Assembly (NCBI GenBank): GCA_002070045.1
Contig: MWCN01000049.1
Location: forward strand, 1-48,426
Direction of reading: 5' to 3'
Length of the DNA stretch: 48,426 bases
From: Candidatus Cloacimonetes bacterium ADurb.Bin211
Lineage (GTDB): Bacteria > Cloacimonadota > Cloacimonadia > Cloacimonadales > Cloacimonadaceae
The notes beneath the pieces were generated by a model. The model worked only from the letters and a program-made list of their open reading frames with translations, was not told the origin of the DNA and searched no databases. Positions 29,816 to 38,203 of the stretch are shown here, piece after piece (position 1 is the first letter of the stretch; each line of letters starts with the position of its first letter). The translations under genes and the position numbers were made by a program.

Positions 29816-31719
29816 AAAAGGAAATTAAACCACGCACCATCGCTTTCCAAATTATCTCATTTATGTTTATTGTTCTGGTTGTCCTTTTTATTATCTCCCT
29901 TTTTACTACTGGTAGACTTATTCAGAGCTTAATGGAATCTAATGCCCGGGAAAGCTTTGGTAATATTACTAAAATCAATGTTCAAACCATAGACCAAACC
30001 CTTTCTAAAATAGTAACTTTAAGTCGCAACCTGGAACTTTTAATTAAAGATAAAAATCATTATGAAGCAGACTTAAATCTTCATATCCGACAGTTACTGA
30101 TAGACAATCCAGAAGTTGTCTCTATTTGTATAGCTTATGGCAGTAAACCATATTCTTCAAATAATACATATCTTATAAGGGGTGAAAACTTCCTTATCAA
30201 TCCATCTTACAGCGATGATTTTTCTTTTAAAGACTGGTTTTTACTACCTCAATTAACAGAAAAACCTTACTGGAGTGACCCCTGGTTTGATTCAGATGGG
30301 ACAGGAACCATCGTTTGTTCTTATTCTATTCCTTTATTTCTAAATGGTAAAATTGATGGCATTCTGCGTCTGGATACCTCTATGGAAAATCTTCGTCAAA
30401 TTGTATCTTCCGTTAGAGTGAAAAAAACTGGCTATGCTTTCCTTGTTTCTAATAACGGAACTATTGTGGCTCATCCTCAAGATTCTCTGGCAATGAATTA
30501 CACCATTTTTGATCTGGCAGAACAATTTAAAAGCCCAAAACTTCGTTCTATGGGAAAAAGTATCGTCAATCGTGAATCAAACTTCGTGCATTTAAATAAA
30601 ATAGGCATTCCCGCTAATATCTGGATGTTCTATCAACCTGTACCAACTAATTCCTGGTCCTTAGCAACTGTAGCTCCTGATGCGGAAGTTTTTGCTGATT
30701 TACATAATCTTATGTATATATATATAGGCTGGGTGCTTCTCGCTTTCTTAATTATTGCGTTTGCCATCTGGTATAGAACACGAACTATAAATCAACCTCT
30801 GGAAAAGCTAGTAGATTCTATCCAGAAATCTCAATCAGGAGTCCCTTCTTCTGCCACTTTACCCATTTCCGATACTTATGAAATTCAAGTGCTAAATACA
30901 AGTTTCAATCGTTTAAAAAATTCCCTGAAAAAATATGCCGAAAGTCTGCAAGCTGTTACTGCTGAAAAAGATAAAATTGTAGATGAAGTAACTTTTGCCT
31001 CCGAAATTCAGCTTAACCTAATACCTAATAATAAAAAAACTTATACTATCCCACCTGGTATTTCGGCTTTTGGAATTCTGGAACCTGCAGGTTTAGTTGG
31101 TGGAGATTTATACGATTATTTCTCTGTGGACGAAGAACATTTCCTTTTTGCTATTGCCGATGTGGTTGGAAAAGGTGTAGCTGCTGCTTTAACGATGACT
31201 ATGGTAAGCACTCTTCTAAGAACCTCTGCACCTCAATTAAAACAGCCCGAAAAAATCTTGACCTATATGAATAAATTCCTGATAGAAAATAACCCGGACT
31301 ATAGATTTGTTACAATGTTACTGGGAATTATTGATCTTAAATCGGGAACTTGTACTTTTTCAAACGCAGGTCATACACCTCTTTTCTTGCTTTCAGAGGA
31401 TGGCAATATCACTAAATATGCCAGAACACATTCCACTGCTTTAGGTATTCTTGAGAACTTAAACGCCAGTTCCGAAACTATTCAATTAAAATCCGGAGAT
31501 GAAATTGTACTTTGTACCGATGGCATCACAGAAGCCATTAGCACCGAGGATAAACTATTTGGCACGGATAGATTGGAAGATGTCCTGAAAAATTTAAAAA
31601 ATCCAGATCCTGAGTCTACCGCTCAAGCTATTCTCAATGCCGTAAAAAGTTTCTCTGGACCTAATAAACAAACCGATGATATAACTATCCTGGTAGTTAA
31701 ATATATGAATTTAAATTAA
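29812..31719 (+). CDS. Cache-HAMP-SpoIIE/PP2C-type sensor phosphatase
   Basis: A membrane receptor with serine/threonine phosphatase output, typically acting on an anti-sigma-factor antagonist. In 635 residues: membrane segment 1 (~11-33), a ~265-residue extracytoplasmic dCache-like sensor (KTGYAFLVSNNGTIVAHPQD is characteristic), membrane segment 2 (~300-322), then HAMP (INQPLEKLVDSI) and a short coiled coil. The PP2C/SpoIIE domain runs from about 400. All its metal aspartates are visible: GGDLYDY (D432), IADVVGKG, CTDGITE and TDDITILVV, so it should be active. It is translationally coupled (ATGA) to the NMT1-like lipoprotein upstream. No STAS antagonist or anti-sigma kinase is encoded nearby. 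Confidence 0.9.
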   Translation: MKKEIKPRTIAFQIISFMFIVLVVLFIISLFTTGRLIQSLMESNARESFGNITKINVQTIDQTLSKIVTLSRNLELLIKDKNHYEADLNLHIRQLLIDNPEVVSICIAYGSKPYSSNNTYLIRGENFLINPSYSDDFSFKDWFLLPQLTEKPYWSDPWFDSDGTGTIVCSYSIPLFLNGKIDGILRLDTSMENLRQIVSSVRVKKTGYAFLVSNNGTIVAHPQDSLAMNYTIFDLAEQFKSPKLRSMGKSIVNRESNFVHLNKIGIPANIWMFYQPVPTNSWSLATVAPDAEVFADLHNLMYIYIGWVLLAFLIIAFAIWYRTRTINQPLEKLVDSIQKSQSGVPSSATLPISDTYEIQVLNTSFNRLKNSLKKYAESLQAVTAEKDKIVDEVTFASEIQLNLIPNNKKTYTIPPGISAFGILEPAGLVGGDLYDYFSVDEEHFLFAIADVVGKGVAAALTMTMVSTLLRTSAPQLKQPEKILTYMNKFLIENNPDYRFVTMLLGIIDLKSGTCTFSNAGHTPLFLLSEDGNITKYARTHSTALGILENLNASSETIQLKSGDEIVLCTDGITEAISTEDKLFGTDRLEDVLKNLKNPDPESTAQAILNAVKSFSGPNKQTDDITILVVKYMNLN

Positions 31720-31759
31720 CTGTTCAGTAGAATAAATAAAAAAACTCGGAGTATAAATT

Positions 31760-32404
31760 ATGAAACTACGAAAAAGTGAAATTATCTCTCTCCTGATTAT
31801 TATGATTTCCTTCATTATAGGCATCTCTTTTTATTCTCTTCTGCCAGATAAAGTTGCCTCACATTGGAATGCAAAGGGTGAAGTGGATGGTTATATGTCA
31901 AAGTTCGGGGGATTGTTTTTGATGCCCGTAATCTCATTAGTATTACTACTACTTTTTATTATAATCCCCAAGATAGATCCATTGAAGCATAATATTGAAA
32001 AGTTCAGAAAATATTTTGATGGATTTATAGTATTAATGATGTTGTTTTTATTCTATCTGTATATCTTAACTATTTTATGGAATATCGGAGTTAGATTTAA
32101 TTTTGTGCATCTTTTAGTGCCAATTTTTAGCATTTTCTTCTATTATTGTGGAATCTTAATCCAGAAAGCTCAGAGAAATTGGTTTATTGGCATCAGAACT
32201 CCCTGGACATTAAGTAATGAACAGGTGTGGAATAAAACTCATAAAATCGGAGGAATATTATTTAAAATTGCAGGAATCATTTCTTTAATCGGAATTTTAT
32301 TGCCAGAATATGCTTTGTTTTTTGTTATTTGCCCTGTAATTTTAGCTTCCCTATTCCCTGTTATTTATTCCTATTTTGCTTATCAAAAGCTGACAAAATC
32401 ATAA
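31760..32404 (+). CDS. SdpI-family (DUF1648) integral membrane protein
   Basis: A 214-residue membrane protein with about six hydrophobic segments. The DUF1648 signature SLLPDKVASHWNAKGEVDGY comes right after the first segment. The SdpI-type motif NWFIGIRTPWTLSNEQVWNK lies near residues 142-161. In Bacillus SdpI gives immunity to the SdpC toxin and senses it, but most family members are of unknown function and no toxin gene is present here. CGGAG lies 10 bases before ATG 31760. It follows the sensor phosphatase by 40 bases and may belong to the same transcript; a functional link is speculative. Confidence 0.85.
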   Translation: MKLRKSEIISLLIIMISFIIGISFYSLLPDKVASHWNAKGEVDGYMSKFGGLFLMPVISLVLLLLFIIIPKIDPLKHNIEKFRKYFDGFIVLMMLFLFYLYILTILWNIGVRFNFVHLLVPIFSIFFYYCGILIQKAQRNWFIGIRTPWTLSNEQVWNKTHKIGGILFKIAGIISLIGILLPEYALFFVICPVILASLFPVIYSYFAYQKLTKS

Positions 32405-32665
32405 AGGACCAAATACATTTTCTCCATTATAGGATATATATTACCAAAAAAGCATTAATCCTGGAGGATAAGAGAAACCATTGTCCGCAATATCATTTTT
32501 GTATCTGAGTTTATCTCTTATTCCTGAAGATATAAGATTCAATATGTTATTTTCACTTATCCAATTAATCTATCTCCCATAATATCCAAATCTCTATTCT
32601 TATTATATTCAGATATTCCCCAACATCTATTTAAATAATCTTTATTCAATATCCTATATCCTACA

Positions 32666-32683
32666 TATAATCAATTGATTATA
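32666..32683. promoter_or_regulatory. 18-bp perfect palindrome upstream of the rlpA promoter (candidate operator)
   Basis: TATAATCAATTGATTATA is fully self-complementary and lies 32 bases upstream of the -35 box. A partial copy of the half-site (AAATCAATTATAT) follows at once. The position and symmetry suit a dimeric transcription activator. Confidence 0.5.
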
Positions 32684-32715
32684 AATCAATTATATCATTA
32701 TAAAAGAAAAAATCC

Positions 32716-32742
32716 TTGACAACAATCAATATATTCTAAATT
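32716..32742 (+). promoter_or_regulatory. promoter of rlpA
   Basis: A perfect TTGACA (32716-32721) and TAAATT (32737-32742) are 15 bases apart, the same layout as the tRNA-Leu promoter. The rlpA ATG is 37 bases downstream, with a weak AGGAAA before it. Confidence 0.5.
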
Positions 32743-32778
32743 TAACCACTAAGACTAAAACAGACACAGGAAATCAAT

Positions 32779-33306
32779 ATGAAACAACAGAAAGTGAAAT
32801 TCTTTGCAGTCGTTTTTGCTGTTTGGTCCATATTTTGTGGTCCCATTATAGCTCAATCTATCAGTGAAATAACGGTTGAAGATGCTATGGAAGCCCGAAC
32901 TGAATTGGATGCACTGATTGATTCATTGCTAACAAAGGAACCACCAGATGTAGTAACAGCCCCGGCTATAGAGGAAACTCCACCGGGTGAAATCTGGTTA
33001 GCTTCTTATTACAGCAAACGATTTAACGGTAAGAAAACTGCAAGTGGTGAACCCTATAATCAAAATGAATACACTTGCGCTCACAAAACTCTCCCCTTTA
33101 ATACCCTTCTAAAAATCACCAATCCCAAAAACGGCAAAACTGTTAATGTACGAGTCACCGATAGAGGTCCCTTCATTAAGGGACGCGATTTAGACTTATC
33201 TTATGCAGCTGCTAAAGACCTTGGCTTATTAAAGCATGGGGTAATGAAAGTAGTAGTTTCAATTTTGCCTGAAAATAATGATAATTTACAATTAGCTCTT
33301 GAATGA
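32779..33306 (+). CDS. rlpA: RlpA-like double-psi beta-barrel protein (septal lytic transglycosylase type)
   Basis: A secreted peptidoglycan-acting protein; characterised RlpA cleaves naked glycan strands at the septum. The signal peptide ends at IIAQ-SIS (about residue 26), with no lipobox cysteine after it, so it is probably soluble. The RlpA domain runs from ASYYSKRFNGKKTASGEPYN to the end, with the conserved HKTLPFNTLLKI, VRVTDRGPF and RDLDLSYAAAKDLGL. At 175 residues it has the barrel only, without a SPOR peptidoglycan-binding domain, so how it would find the septum is unclear. It has its own promoter upstream and terminator downstream. Confidence 0.9.
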   Translation: MKQQKVKFFAVVFAVWSIFCGPIIAQSISEITVEDAMEARTELDALIDSLLTKEPPDVVTAPAIEETPPGEIWLASYYSKRFNGKKTASGEPYNQNEYTCAHKTLPFNTLLKITNPKNGKTVNVRVTDRGPFIKGRDLDLSYAAAKDLGLLKHGVMKVVVSILPENNDNLQLALE

Positions 33307-33329
33307 GGCAAGAGCAGTGCTTAAAGCAC

Positions 33330-33382
33330 GGAATCAATCCTTACCCCGCTGTTAGAGTAAAGATTGATTCCATTTTTTTATT
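33330..33382 (+). terminator. rho-independent terminator of rlpA
   Basis: GGAATCAATC (33330-33339) pairs perfectly with GATTGATTCC (33362-33371); inside, TTAC/GTAA extends the stem past small bulges. A run ATTTTTTTATT follows (33372-33382). A smaller GTGC/GCAC hairpin sits just upstream. This is the clearest intrinsic terminator in the window. Confidence 0.88.
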
Positions 33383-33394
33383 CTGGAGAAATTT

Positions 33395-34321
33395 ATGATA
33401 CCCAAATCTATCAATATTGCACCTTCAGTCAGGAATGCTTTAAAGGATAAAAAACCGGTAGTAGCTCTGGAATCTACTGTGCTAACTCATGGTCTTCCTT
33501 ATCCAGAAAATTTCTCAATTTTCCAGACCCTGGAAAACTTACTCATTTCACAAAAAGTAACTCCTGCTACTATAATTGTCTTAGATGGAATTGCTTATAT
33601 TGGTTTAGAAGAAAATATGCAGATGAAACTGAAACAAATGCTGAAGAATAAAGAAAACTTCAGCAAATTAGGAATGCGCGATTTACCTCTAGCAATAGCT
33701 AAAGAAATTAGTGGGGGTACTACTGTTTCGGCAACAATGCTGCTGGCTCATCTTGCCGGGATCAAAGTTTTTGCCACTGGAGGCATTGGAGGTGTCCATC
33801 GAAACTGGGAAAGTAGTCTGGATATTTCCAGTGATTTGATTGCTCTATCCCGTATCCCTGTTATAGTCATATCTGCTGGATGCAAAGCTATTCTGGATAT
33901 ACCTGCCACACTTGAAGTTCTGGAAACGCTGGCAATACCGATTCTCGGATGGAAAACAAATAGCTTTCCACTATTCTATACTTCCAAAAGTGTTTATCCT
34001 ATTGAAAAAATAGATAATCTGGACATATTCGTTTCTTTCTGGAAAAATCATCTTGCCCTGAAAGGAAAAGGGATTCTCATCGCTAATCCTATTCCTGAAG
34101 AATACAGTCTACCACTTGATAAGCTGGATTCTATTATCAATGAATCAATTGAGCAAGCACAAATTAAAGGAATAAAAGGGAAAGAATTAACACCATTTCT
34201 GCTTGACTTTCTGGCGCAGGCAACTAAAGGTGAATCCATAAAAGCCAATTTAGCTTTGTTAAAAAATAATGTCCAGTTAGCAGCAGAATTGGCTAAAGCT
34301 TTAATAAATAAAGGAAGTTAA
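33395..34321 (+). CDS. psuG: pseudouridine-5'-phosphate glycosidase
   Basis: Splits pseudouridine 5'-phosphate into uracil and ribose 5-phosphate, salvaging pseudouridine from RNA turnover. The 308-residue protein has the family landmarks: E26 in ALESTVLTHGLPYP (E31 in E. coli), MRDLPLAIAKEISGGTTVSA, FATGGIGGVHR, and ISAGCKAILDIPATLE (usually AGxKSILDIGxTLE). C-terminal NPIPEEYSLP also fits. CTGGAG lies 8 bases before the ATG. A psuK pseudouridine kinase is not nearby, so substrate phosphorylation would happen elsewhere. It is followed 4 bases later by dppA, starting a five-gene run to rnhB. Confidence 0.93.
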   Translation: MIPKSINIAPSVRNALKDKKPVVALESTVLTHGLPYPENFSIFQTLENLLISQKVTPATIIVLDGIAYIGLEENMQMKLKQMLKNKENFSKLGMRDLPLAIAKEISGGTTVSATMLLAHLAGIKVFATGGIGGVHRNWESSLDISSDLIALSRIPVIVISAGCKAILDIPATLEVLETLAIPILGWKTNSFPLFYTSKSVYPIEKIDNLDIFVSFWKNHLALKGKGILIANPIPEEYSLPLDKLDSIINESIEQAQIKGIKGKELTPFLLDFLAQATKGESIKANLALLKNNVQLAAELAKALINKGS

Positions 34322-34325
34322 AATT

Positions 34326-35162
34326 ATGAGAATCTATATATCCATTGATATGGAAGGTATTCCTGGGACCTTCAACTGGGAACAGGAAAAGACGAACCGT
34401 TCCTCAATACAAAATTGTATGTTTCACCATATTCAAACAGCTATAGAGAGCCTACTTGCCAGTCCTCAAGCCTCTCTAATAGAAGAAATCACCCTTGCCG
34501 ATTCTCATAGTGCAGGTGATAATCTTGATTATAGCATAACTGCACTGGATGAAAGAATTAATCTAATATCTGGCTGTCCTCGTCCTCGCTATATGATGCC
34601 CGATCTTGACTCTGGATATGACCAGGTATGGTTTTTAGGTTATCACAGTGGTACTGGTGCTTTACATGGAAATATGGACCACACCTATTCTAATAGTCGT
34701 ATTCATAATATCTGGATAAATGGAGATAGAATGAATGAAGCCCTCATCAATGCAGCTTATGCAGGATATATCGGAGTTCCAGTTGGACTGGTTAGTGGAG
34801 ATGAAACTTTGAAAGAAGAGCTTCTTTTCTATCTTCCCTGGATTGAATATATCACCACTAAGAAGGCAATAGCCAAGTTTTCTGCTAAAAACTATTCGCA
34901 AAAGCTGGTAGATAAACAGATTAAACTCTCTGTGCTTCATACTCTTACTAGAACCAAAGAAGAAATTCCTCTCTTTGTCTTTGAGCCTCCCTTAACTTTA
35001 AAAATAGAATTTAATCATAGCTCAATGGCAGATCAAGCTGAATTAATGCCTTACACCAAAAGATTAGATGGACGCACTATAGAATATCACACCGATGACT
35101 ATGCCATTCTGTTTGAAGCAATTATGGTGCTGGTATATCTGGCTCAAACGACTCCTATGTGA
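34326..35162 (+). CDS. dppA: M55-family D-aminopeptidase (DppA)
   Basis: A zinc aminopeptidase that removes N-terminal D-amino acids from peptides; the family forms a decameric ring. In 278 residues the metal ligands D8 and E10 are in ISIDMEGIPG, followed by a histidine in ADSHSAGDN and another in GYHSGTGALHGNMDH. SGCPRPRYMM and VGLVSGDETLKEE are further family blocks. It lies 4 bases after psuG and 15 before the pyrE fusion. Recovery of D-Ala peptides from peptidoglycan turnover is plausible but not shown. Confidence 0.92.
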   Translation: MRIYISIDMEGIPGTFNWEQEKTNRSSIQNCMFHHIQTAIESLLASPQASLIEEITLADSHSAGDNLDYSITALDERINLISGCPRPRYMMPDLDSGYDQVWFLGYHSGTGALHGNMDHTYSNSRIHNIWINGDRMNEALINAAYAGYIGVPVGLVSGDETLKEELLFYLPWIEYITTKKAIAKFSAKNYSQKLVDKQIKLSVLHTLTRTKEEIPLFVFEPPLTLKIEFNHSSMADQAELMPYTKRLDGRTIEYHTDDYAILFEAIMVLVYLAQTTPM

Positions 35163-35177
35163 TATAAGGAATCTAAA

Positions 35178-35969
35178 ATGGAAGATAAACTGGTTACTAT
35201 CGCTAAGTTTGACGATAACTTTGAGGCTGATTTAGCTCAAAGATTATTAGCTGATAATCACATTCAAGCATTTGTGAAAAATGCTATTTTCTACTCTATG
35301 ATGCCTGGAATATTCCCGGGAAAAGTGGATTTGGAACTTCAAGTAAGCAGTGAAGATGAAGAAAAAGCCCGAGCAATATTAAATGAATATCAAAATACAC
35401 CCGAGATAAAAAGGATTTTAGTGAGAAACGATGTCCTGCAGGAAGGACATTTTCTTCTAACTTCAGGACGCCATAGTGCAATCTACCTGGAGAAGATACA
35501 CCTTTATCAAAATCCACAGGATACCTCTCGTGTCTGTGAAATGCTTTCGGAACTTTTGGGTTCTTATGAATTTGATACGGTGGTTGGACCTGCTTATGGT
35601 GGAATTGTTCTGGCATTTGAGACGGCAAGAATGCTGGAAAAGGAATTTCTTTTCACACAAAGAAAAGATGCCTTAATGACAATTCGCAGTGGATTTGATT
35701 TAAGTAAGGTCAAAAAAGCAGTTATTACAGAAGATATAATTACCACAGGTGGCTCAGTTAAAGAAGTTATAACTGCACTGAAAGATGCGGGAATAGAGGT
35801 TATTGCAGTTGCAGCTATTGTAGATCGTAGCACAGAAGAAATAGATTTTGGTTGTCCCTTCCTTTCCCTATTGAAAATGGAAATTCCCTCCTGGGACCCA
35901 AATGATTGTGTTCTCTGTCAAAATGGAATACCATTAACCGTTCCTGGATCAAGTGATAAGAAAATATGA
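35178..35969 (+). CDS. pyrE: orotate phosphoribosyltransferase with N-terminal DUF2007 domain
   Basis: Joins orotate to PRPP to make OMP in pyrimidine synthesis. The 263-residue protein is a fusion. Residues 1-~72 form a DUF2007-like module (LVTIAKFDDNFEADLAQRLL to EEKARAILNEYQ), a small domain normally found alone. From about 78 it is a complete PyrE: EGHFLLTSGRHSAIYLEK, VVGPAYGGIVLAFETAR, and the PRPP loop AVITEDIITTGGSVKE. C-terminal WDPNDCVLCQNGIPLTVPGS is typical of this PyrE class. The two parts share one uninterrupted frame. pyrG is 6.5 kb upstream; no other de novo pyrimidine genes are here. Confidence 0.9.
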   Translation: MEDKLVTIAKFDDNFEADLAQRLLADNHIQAFVKNAIFYSMMPGIFPGKVDLELQVSSEDEEKARAILNEYQNTPEIKRILVRNDVLQEGHFLLTSGRHSAIYLEKIHLYQNPQDTSRVCEMLSELLGSYEFDTVVGPAYGGIVLAFETARMLEKEFLFTQRKDALMTIRSGFDLSKVKKAVITEDIITTGGSVKEVITALKDAGIEVIAVAAIVDRSTEEIDFGCPFLSLLKMEIPSWDPNDCVLCQNGIPLTVPGSSDKKI

Positions 35970-35975
35970 ACTTTT

Positions 35976-37448
35976 ATGCCTGAGCTTACTATTATAACTC
36001 TCAATAGACGAGAACATAGCGTTCTTTCACACCTCTGGAAATTCTTTCCCTTTGAAGCCGAACTCCAGTATCATTATCTCTATCCCGGTAAAGAAGATGA
36101 AGATATAATCTCGCTCCGCCCTAATTTCCATCCTGTTGCTTTTTCTGGGAAACTGGAAGAAGTGATAGAAGCAATGGCTAACTATTTAAAGGAAAAAAAT
36201 CTCTCTTATCTTTGCTTTTCTAGTCTGGAAACTCAAACGGTCTGGTCAAGATTTTTTCAAAATAATGCTGAAACTATTTACACCAGTCCGGACCTCTTTC
36301 TGGCTGATATTAGCGCTTTACCTTCCAACTCCCCAGAAAAGCTTGAAACTTTGTCTGACCTTGTGAAACGAGATATTGCAGTTCTATTCAGTGAAGCGGG
36401 AACTTTTATCTTACCAGAAAATGCGACCATCTATCCAGATTTTAATAGTTTTACCCGAACAATGTCCCACGAAATCCTGCTCACCAAAAATAGAGACCTC
36501 GTATCTGCTGTCTGCAAAGCAAATGTTCGGCATTACTTTGTTCTTCATCAAACGGACGATAATATTGCCCTTAATCTTTCTCTGGATACGGATAATCCTG
36601 ACTTTGGCTATGTATTTACGAACTTGAATCTTGCTGCTAAATGGATAAGAGAAGGAATTAATTCTGTTCTACAGGAAAAAAATAAAGGATATCTTCCCTA
36701 TTCTGTCTTTGCTTATTATTACGATGTTTATATGAGCCATGTGAATTATGATGATTGGATAGATGCGATGTGCAAGTGGTATAATCAATTAAAAACAAAG
36801 CCTCTGCGTAAAATTCTGGAATTGGCATGTGGAACTGCAAATGCTTCTGCTCTGCTTACTGCAAGAGGATTTGAGGTTGATGCCTGCGATGCTTCACCTT
36901 ATATGCTTCAGGTTGCAGACTCTAAACCTGTAAAACCAAACCTCTATCAAGCCTATCTTACTGACTCTATACCCAAAAAAGATTATGACCTGATATTTTG
37001 TATCTTTGATAGCATCAATTATCTACTTCATCCAGAAGAAATTAGCACAGTGCTACATAATGTCTATGAAGCACTCGCTCCACAAGGTGTATTTATCTTT
37101 GATATCTCCACTCTTCTGAATAGTATGGTCAATTTCTATGATAACACAAACTATCTAAAAGTACACGATGCCTATATCATTCAACGTTCTAATTACAATT
37201 CTTTTGCCAATCATCAGCTCACACATATCATTATTTTCCGCAAACATCTCCATAGTTATGAACTTTTTGAGGAGCAACACACGCAAAGAGTTTACTACAC
37301 ACCTGAACTCATAAAACTTTGTAACTCTTCTAAATTGAAACTGAAAGCCATCTATTCCCCTGAAAAACGCTCTAACCTGCTGGAAAAAAATGTGGATAAA
37401 CTGGATAATAATTTCTTCCGTCTATTCTTTGTGCTTCAGAAGGAATGA
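35976..37448 (+). CDS. two-part protein with C-terminal class I SAM methyltransferase
   Basis: 490 residues. The C-terminal half (from about 245) is a Rossmann-fold methyltransferase: AYYYDVYMSHVNYDDWID, the SAM motif ILELACGTANASALLTARG with the acidic end DACDAS, then CIFDSINYLLHPEE and LAPQGVFIFDIST. The N-terminal ~240 residues resemble nothing I can name firmly; they may hold an acetyltransferase-like fold (EDEDIISLRPNFHPVAFSG, LSYLCFSSLE). The methyl acceptor is unknown. It follows pyrE by 6 bases, and its stop overlaps the rnhB start (ATGA), so it belongs to the psuG-rnhB operon. Confidence 0.8.
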   Translation: MPELTIITLNRREHSVLSHLWKFFPFEAELQYHYLYPGKEDEDIISLRPNFHPVAFSGKLEEVIEAMANYLKEKNLSYLCFSSLETQTVWSRFFQNNAETIYTSPDLFLADISALPSNSPEKLETLSDLVKRDIAVLFSEAGTFILPENATIYPDFNSFTRTMSHEILLTKNRDLVSAVCKANVRHYFVLHQTDDNIALNLSLDTDNPDFGYVFTNLNLAAKWIREGINSVLQEKNKGYLPYSVFAYYYDVYMSHVNYDDWIDAMCKWYNQLKTKPLRKILELACGTANASALLTARGFEVDACDASPYMLQVADSKPVKPNLYQAYLTDSIPKKDYDLIFCIFDSINYLLHPEEISTVLHNVYEALAPQGVFIFDISTLLNSMVNFYDNTNYLKVHDAYIIQRSNYNSFANHQLTHIIIFRKHLHSYELFEEQHTQRVYYTPELIKLCNSSKLKLKAIYSPEKRSNLLEKNVDKLDNNFFRLFFVLQKE

Positions 37449-38068
37449 TGAATTCTCTATACGAATTTGATAGAGTTTTTTTGCAAAGCTCGGGCAGATT
37501 AATTGGGGTTGATGAAGCAGGAAGAGGTTCTTTAGCAGGACCTGTAGTCATAGCTGCAGTTATTCTTGATTTTACAAACAATATAGAGGGCATAAATGAT
37601 AGTAAAAAGCTCAAACCTGATAATAGAGAAAAGCTCTTTGAACAAATCATTCAATCCGCCATTTCCTATAAAATTGTGGAAGTGGATTCAAATTATATTG
37701 ATAAATACAATATCTTACAAGCTACCTTAAAAGGAATGTTTGATGCAGTCACTACCATCGCTCAACCACCAGATTTATGTTTGATAGATGGCAATAAAAT
37801 CCCGGATAACATTCCCTGTTATACCAAATGCATAATTCATGGTGATGCCCTCTCTGCTTCCATAGCTGCTGCTTCCATTCTGGCAAAAGTCCATCGGGAT
37901 AGATTAATGAAAACATTGGATAAATACTTCCCTCTTTATGGCTTCGCTAAACACAAAGGCTATGGAACAGCTCAACATCTTAATGCCCTTAAACTATATG
38001 GACCCTGCTCCATCCATCGGAAAACTTTCGCACCAATTGCGCAAATGATAGATCAAACAGCCTTATAA
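37445..38068 (+). CDS. rnhB: ribonuclease HII
   Basis: Cuts RNA in RNA-DNA hybrids and removes misincorporated ribonucleotides. The 207-residue protein has the active-site block GVDEAGRGSLAGPVV with D23 and E24, then INDSKKLKP, the catalytic D in CLIDGNKI, ASILAKVHRDRLM and YGFAKHKGYGT. All are RNase HII signatures. It starts at ATG 37445 inside the end of the methyltransferase gene (ATGA overlap), preceded by AAGGA. It is the last gene of its operon; a promoter for iorA follows. Confidence 0.95.
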   Translation: MMNSLYEFDRVFLQSSGRLIGVDEAGRGSLAGPVVIAAVILDFTNNIEGINDSKKLKPDNREKLFEQIIQSAISYKIVEVDSNYIDKYNILQATLKGMFDAVTTIAQPPDLCLIDGNKIPDNIPCYTKCIIHGDALSASIAAASILAKVHRDRLMKTLDKYFPLYGFAKHKGYGTAQHLNALKLYGPCSIHRKTFAPIAQMIDQTAL

Positions 38069-38102
38069 CATAGCTATTATGAAGTATTTACTAATATTAT
38101 CC

Positions 38103-38131
38103 TTGACTGAAACTTGGCTTTTCCCTTAAAA
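38103..38131 (+). promoter_or_regulatory. promoter of iorAB
   Basis: TTGACT (38103-38108) and TTAAAA (38126-38131) are 17 bases apart, about 70 bases before iorA. AGGAG at 38191-38195 lies 8 bases before ATG 38204. Confidence 0.5.
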
Positions 38132-38203
38132 GGAATAGAGAAAATAGTTATTGCAATATCGTTATAGATTTTACCATATAACATTAATAAAGGAGCTTCA
38201 TTA

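Larger units (their letters stand above)
32405..32778. other. 374-bp AT-rich gene-free region upstream of rlpA
   Basis: No plausible coding frame. GGATAAGAGA (32466-32475) can pair with TCTCTTATTC (32514-32523) apart from one G-T wobble, perhaps ending the SdpI transcript. The right part holds an 18-bp palindrome and the rlpA promoter, given separately. The middle is low-complexity A/T sequence with repeated ATATCC-like words. Confidence 0.55.

Noticed and set aside
31760-32404. A toxin-immunity system with the SdpI-like protein
   Set aside because: No SdpC-like toxin or SdpR-like repressor is encoded nearby; DUF1648/SdpI proteins are widespread without toxins.
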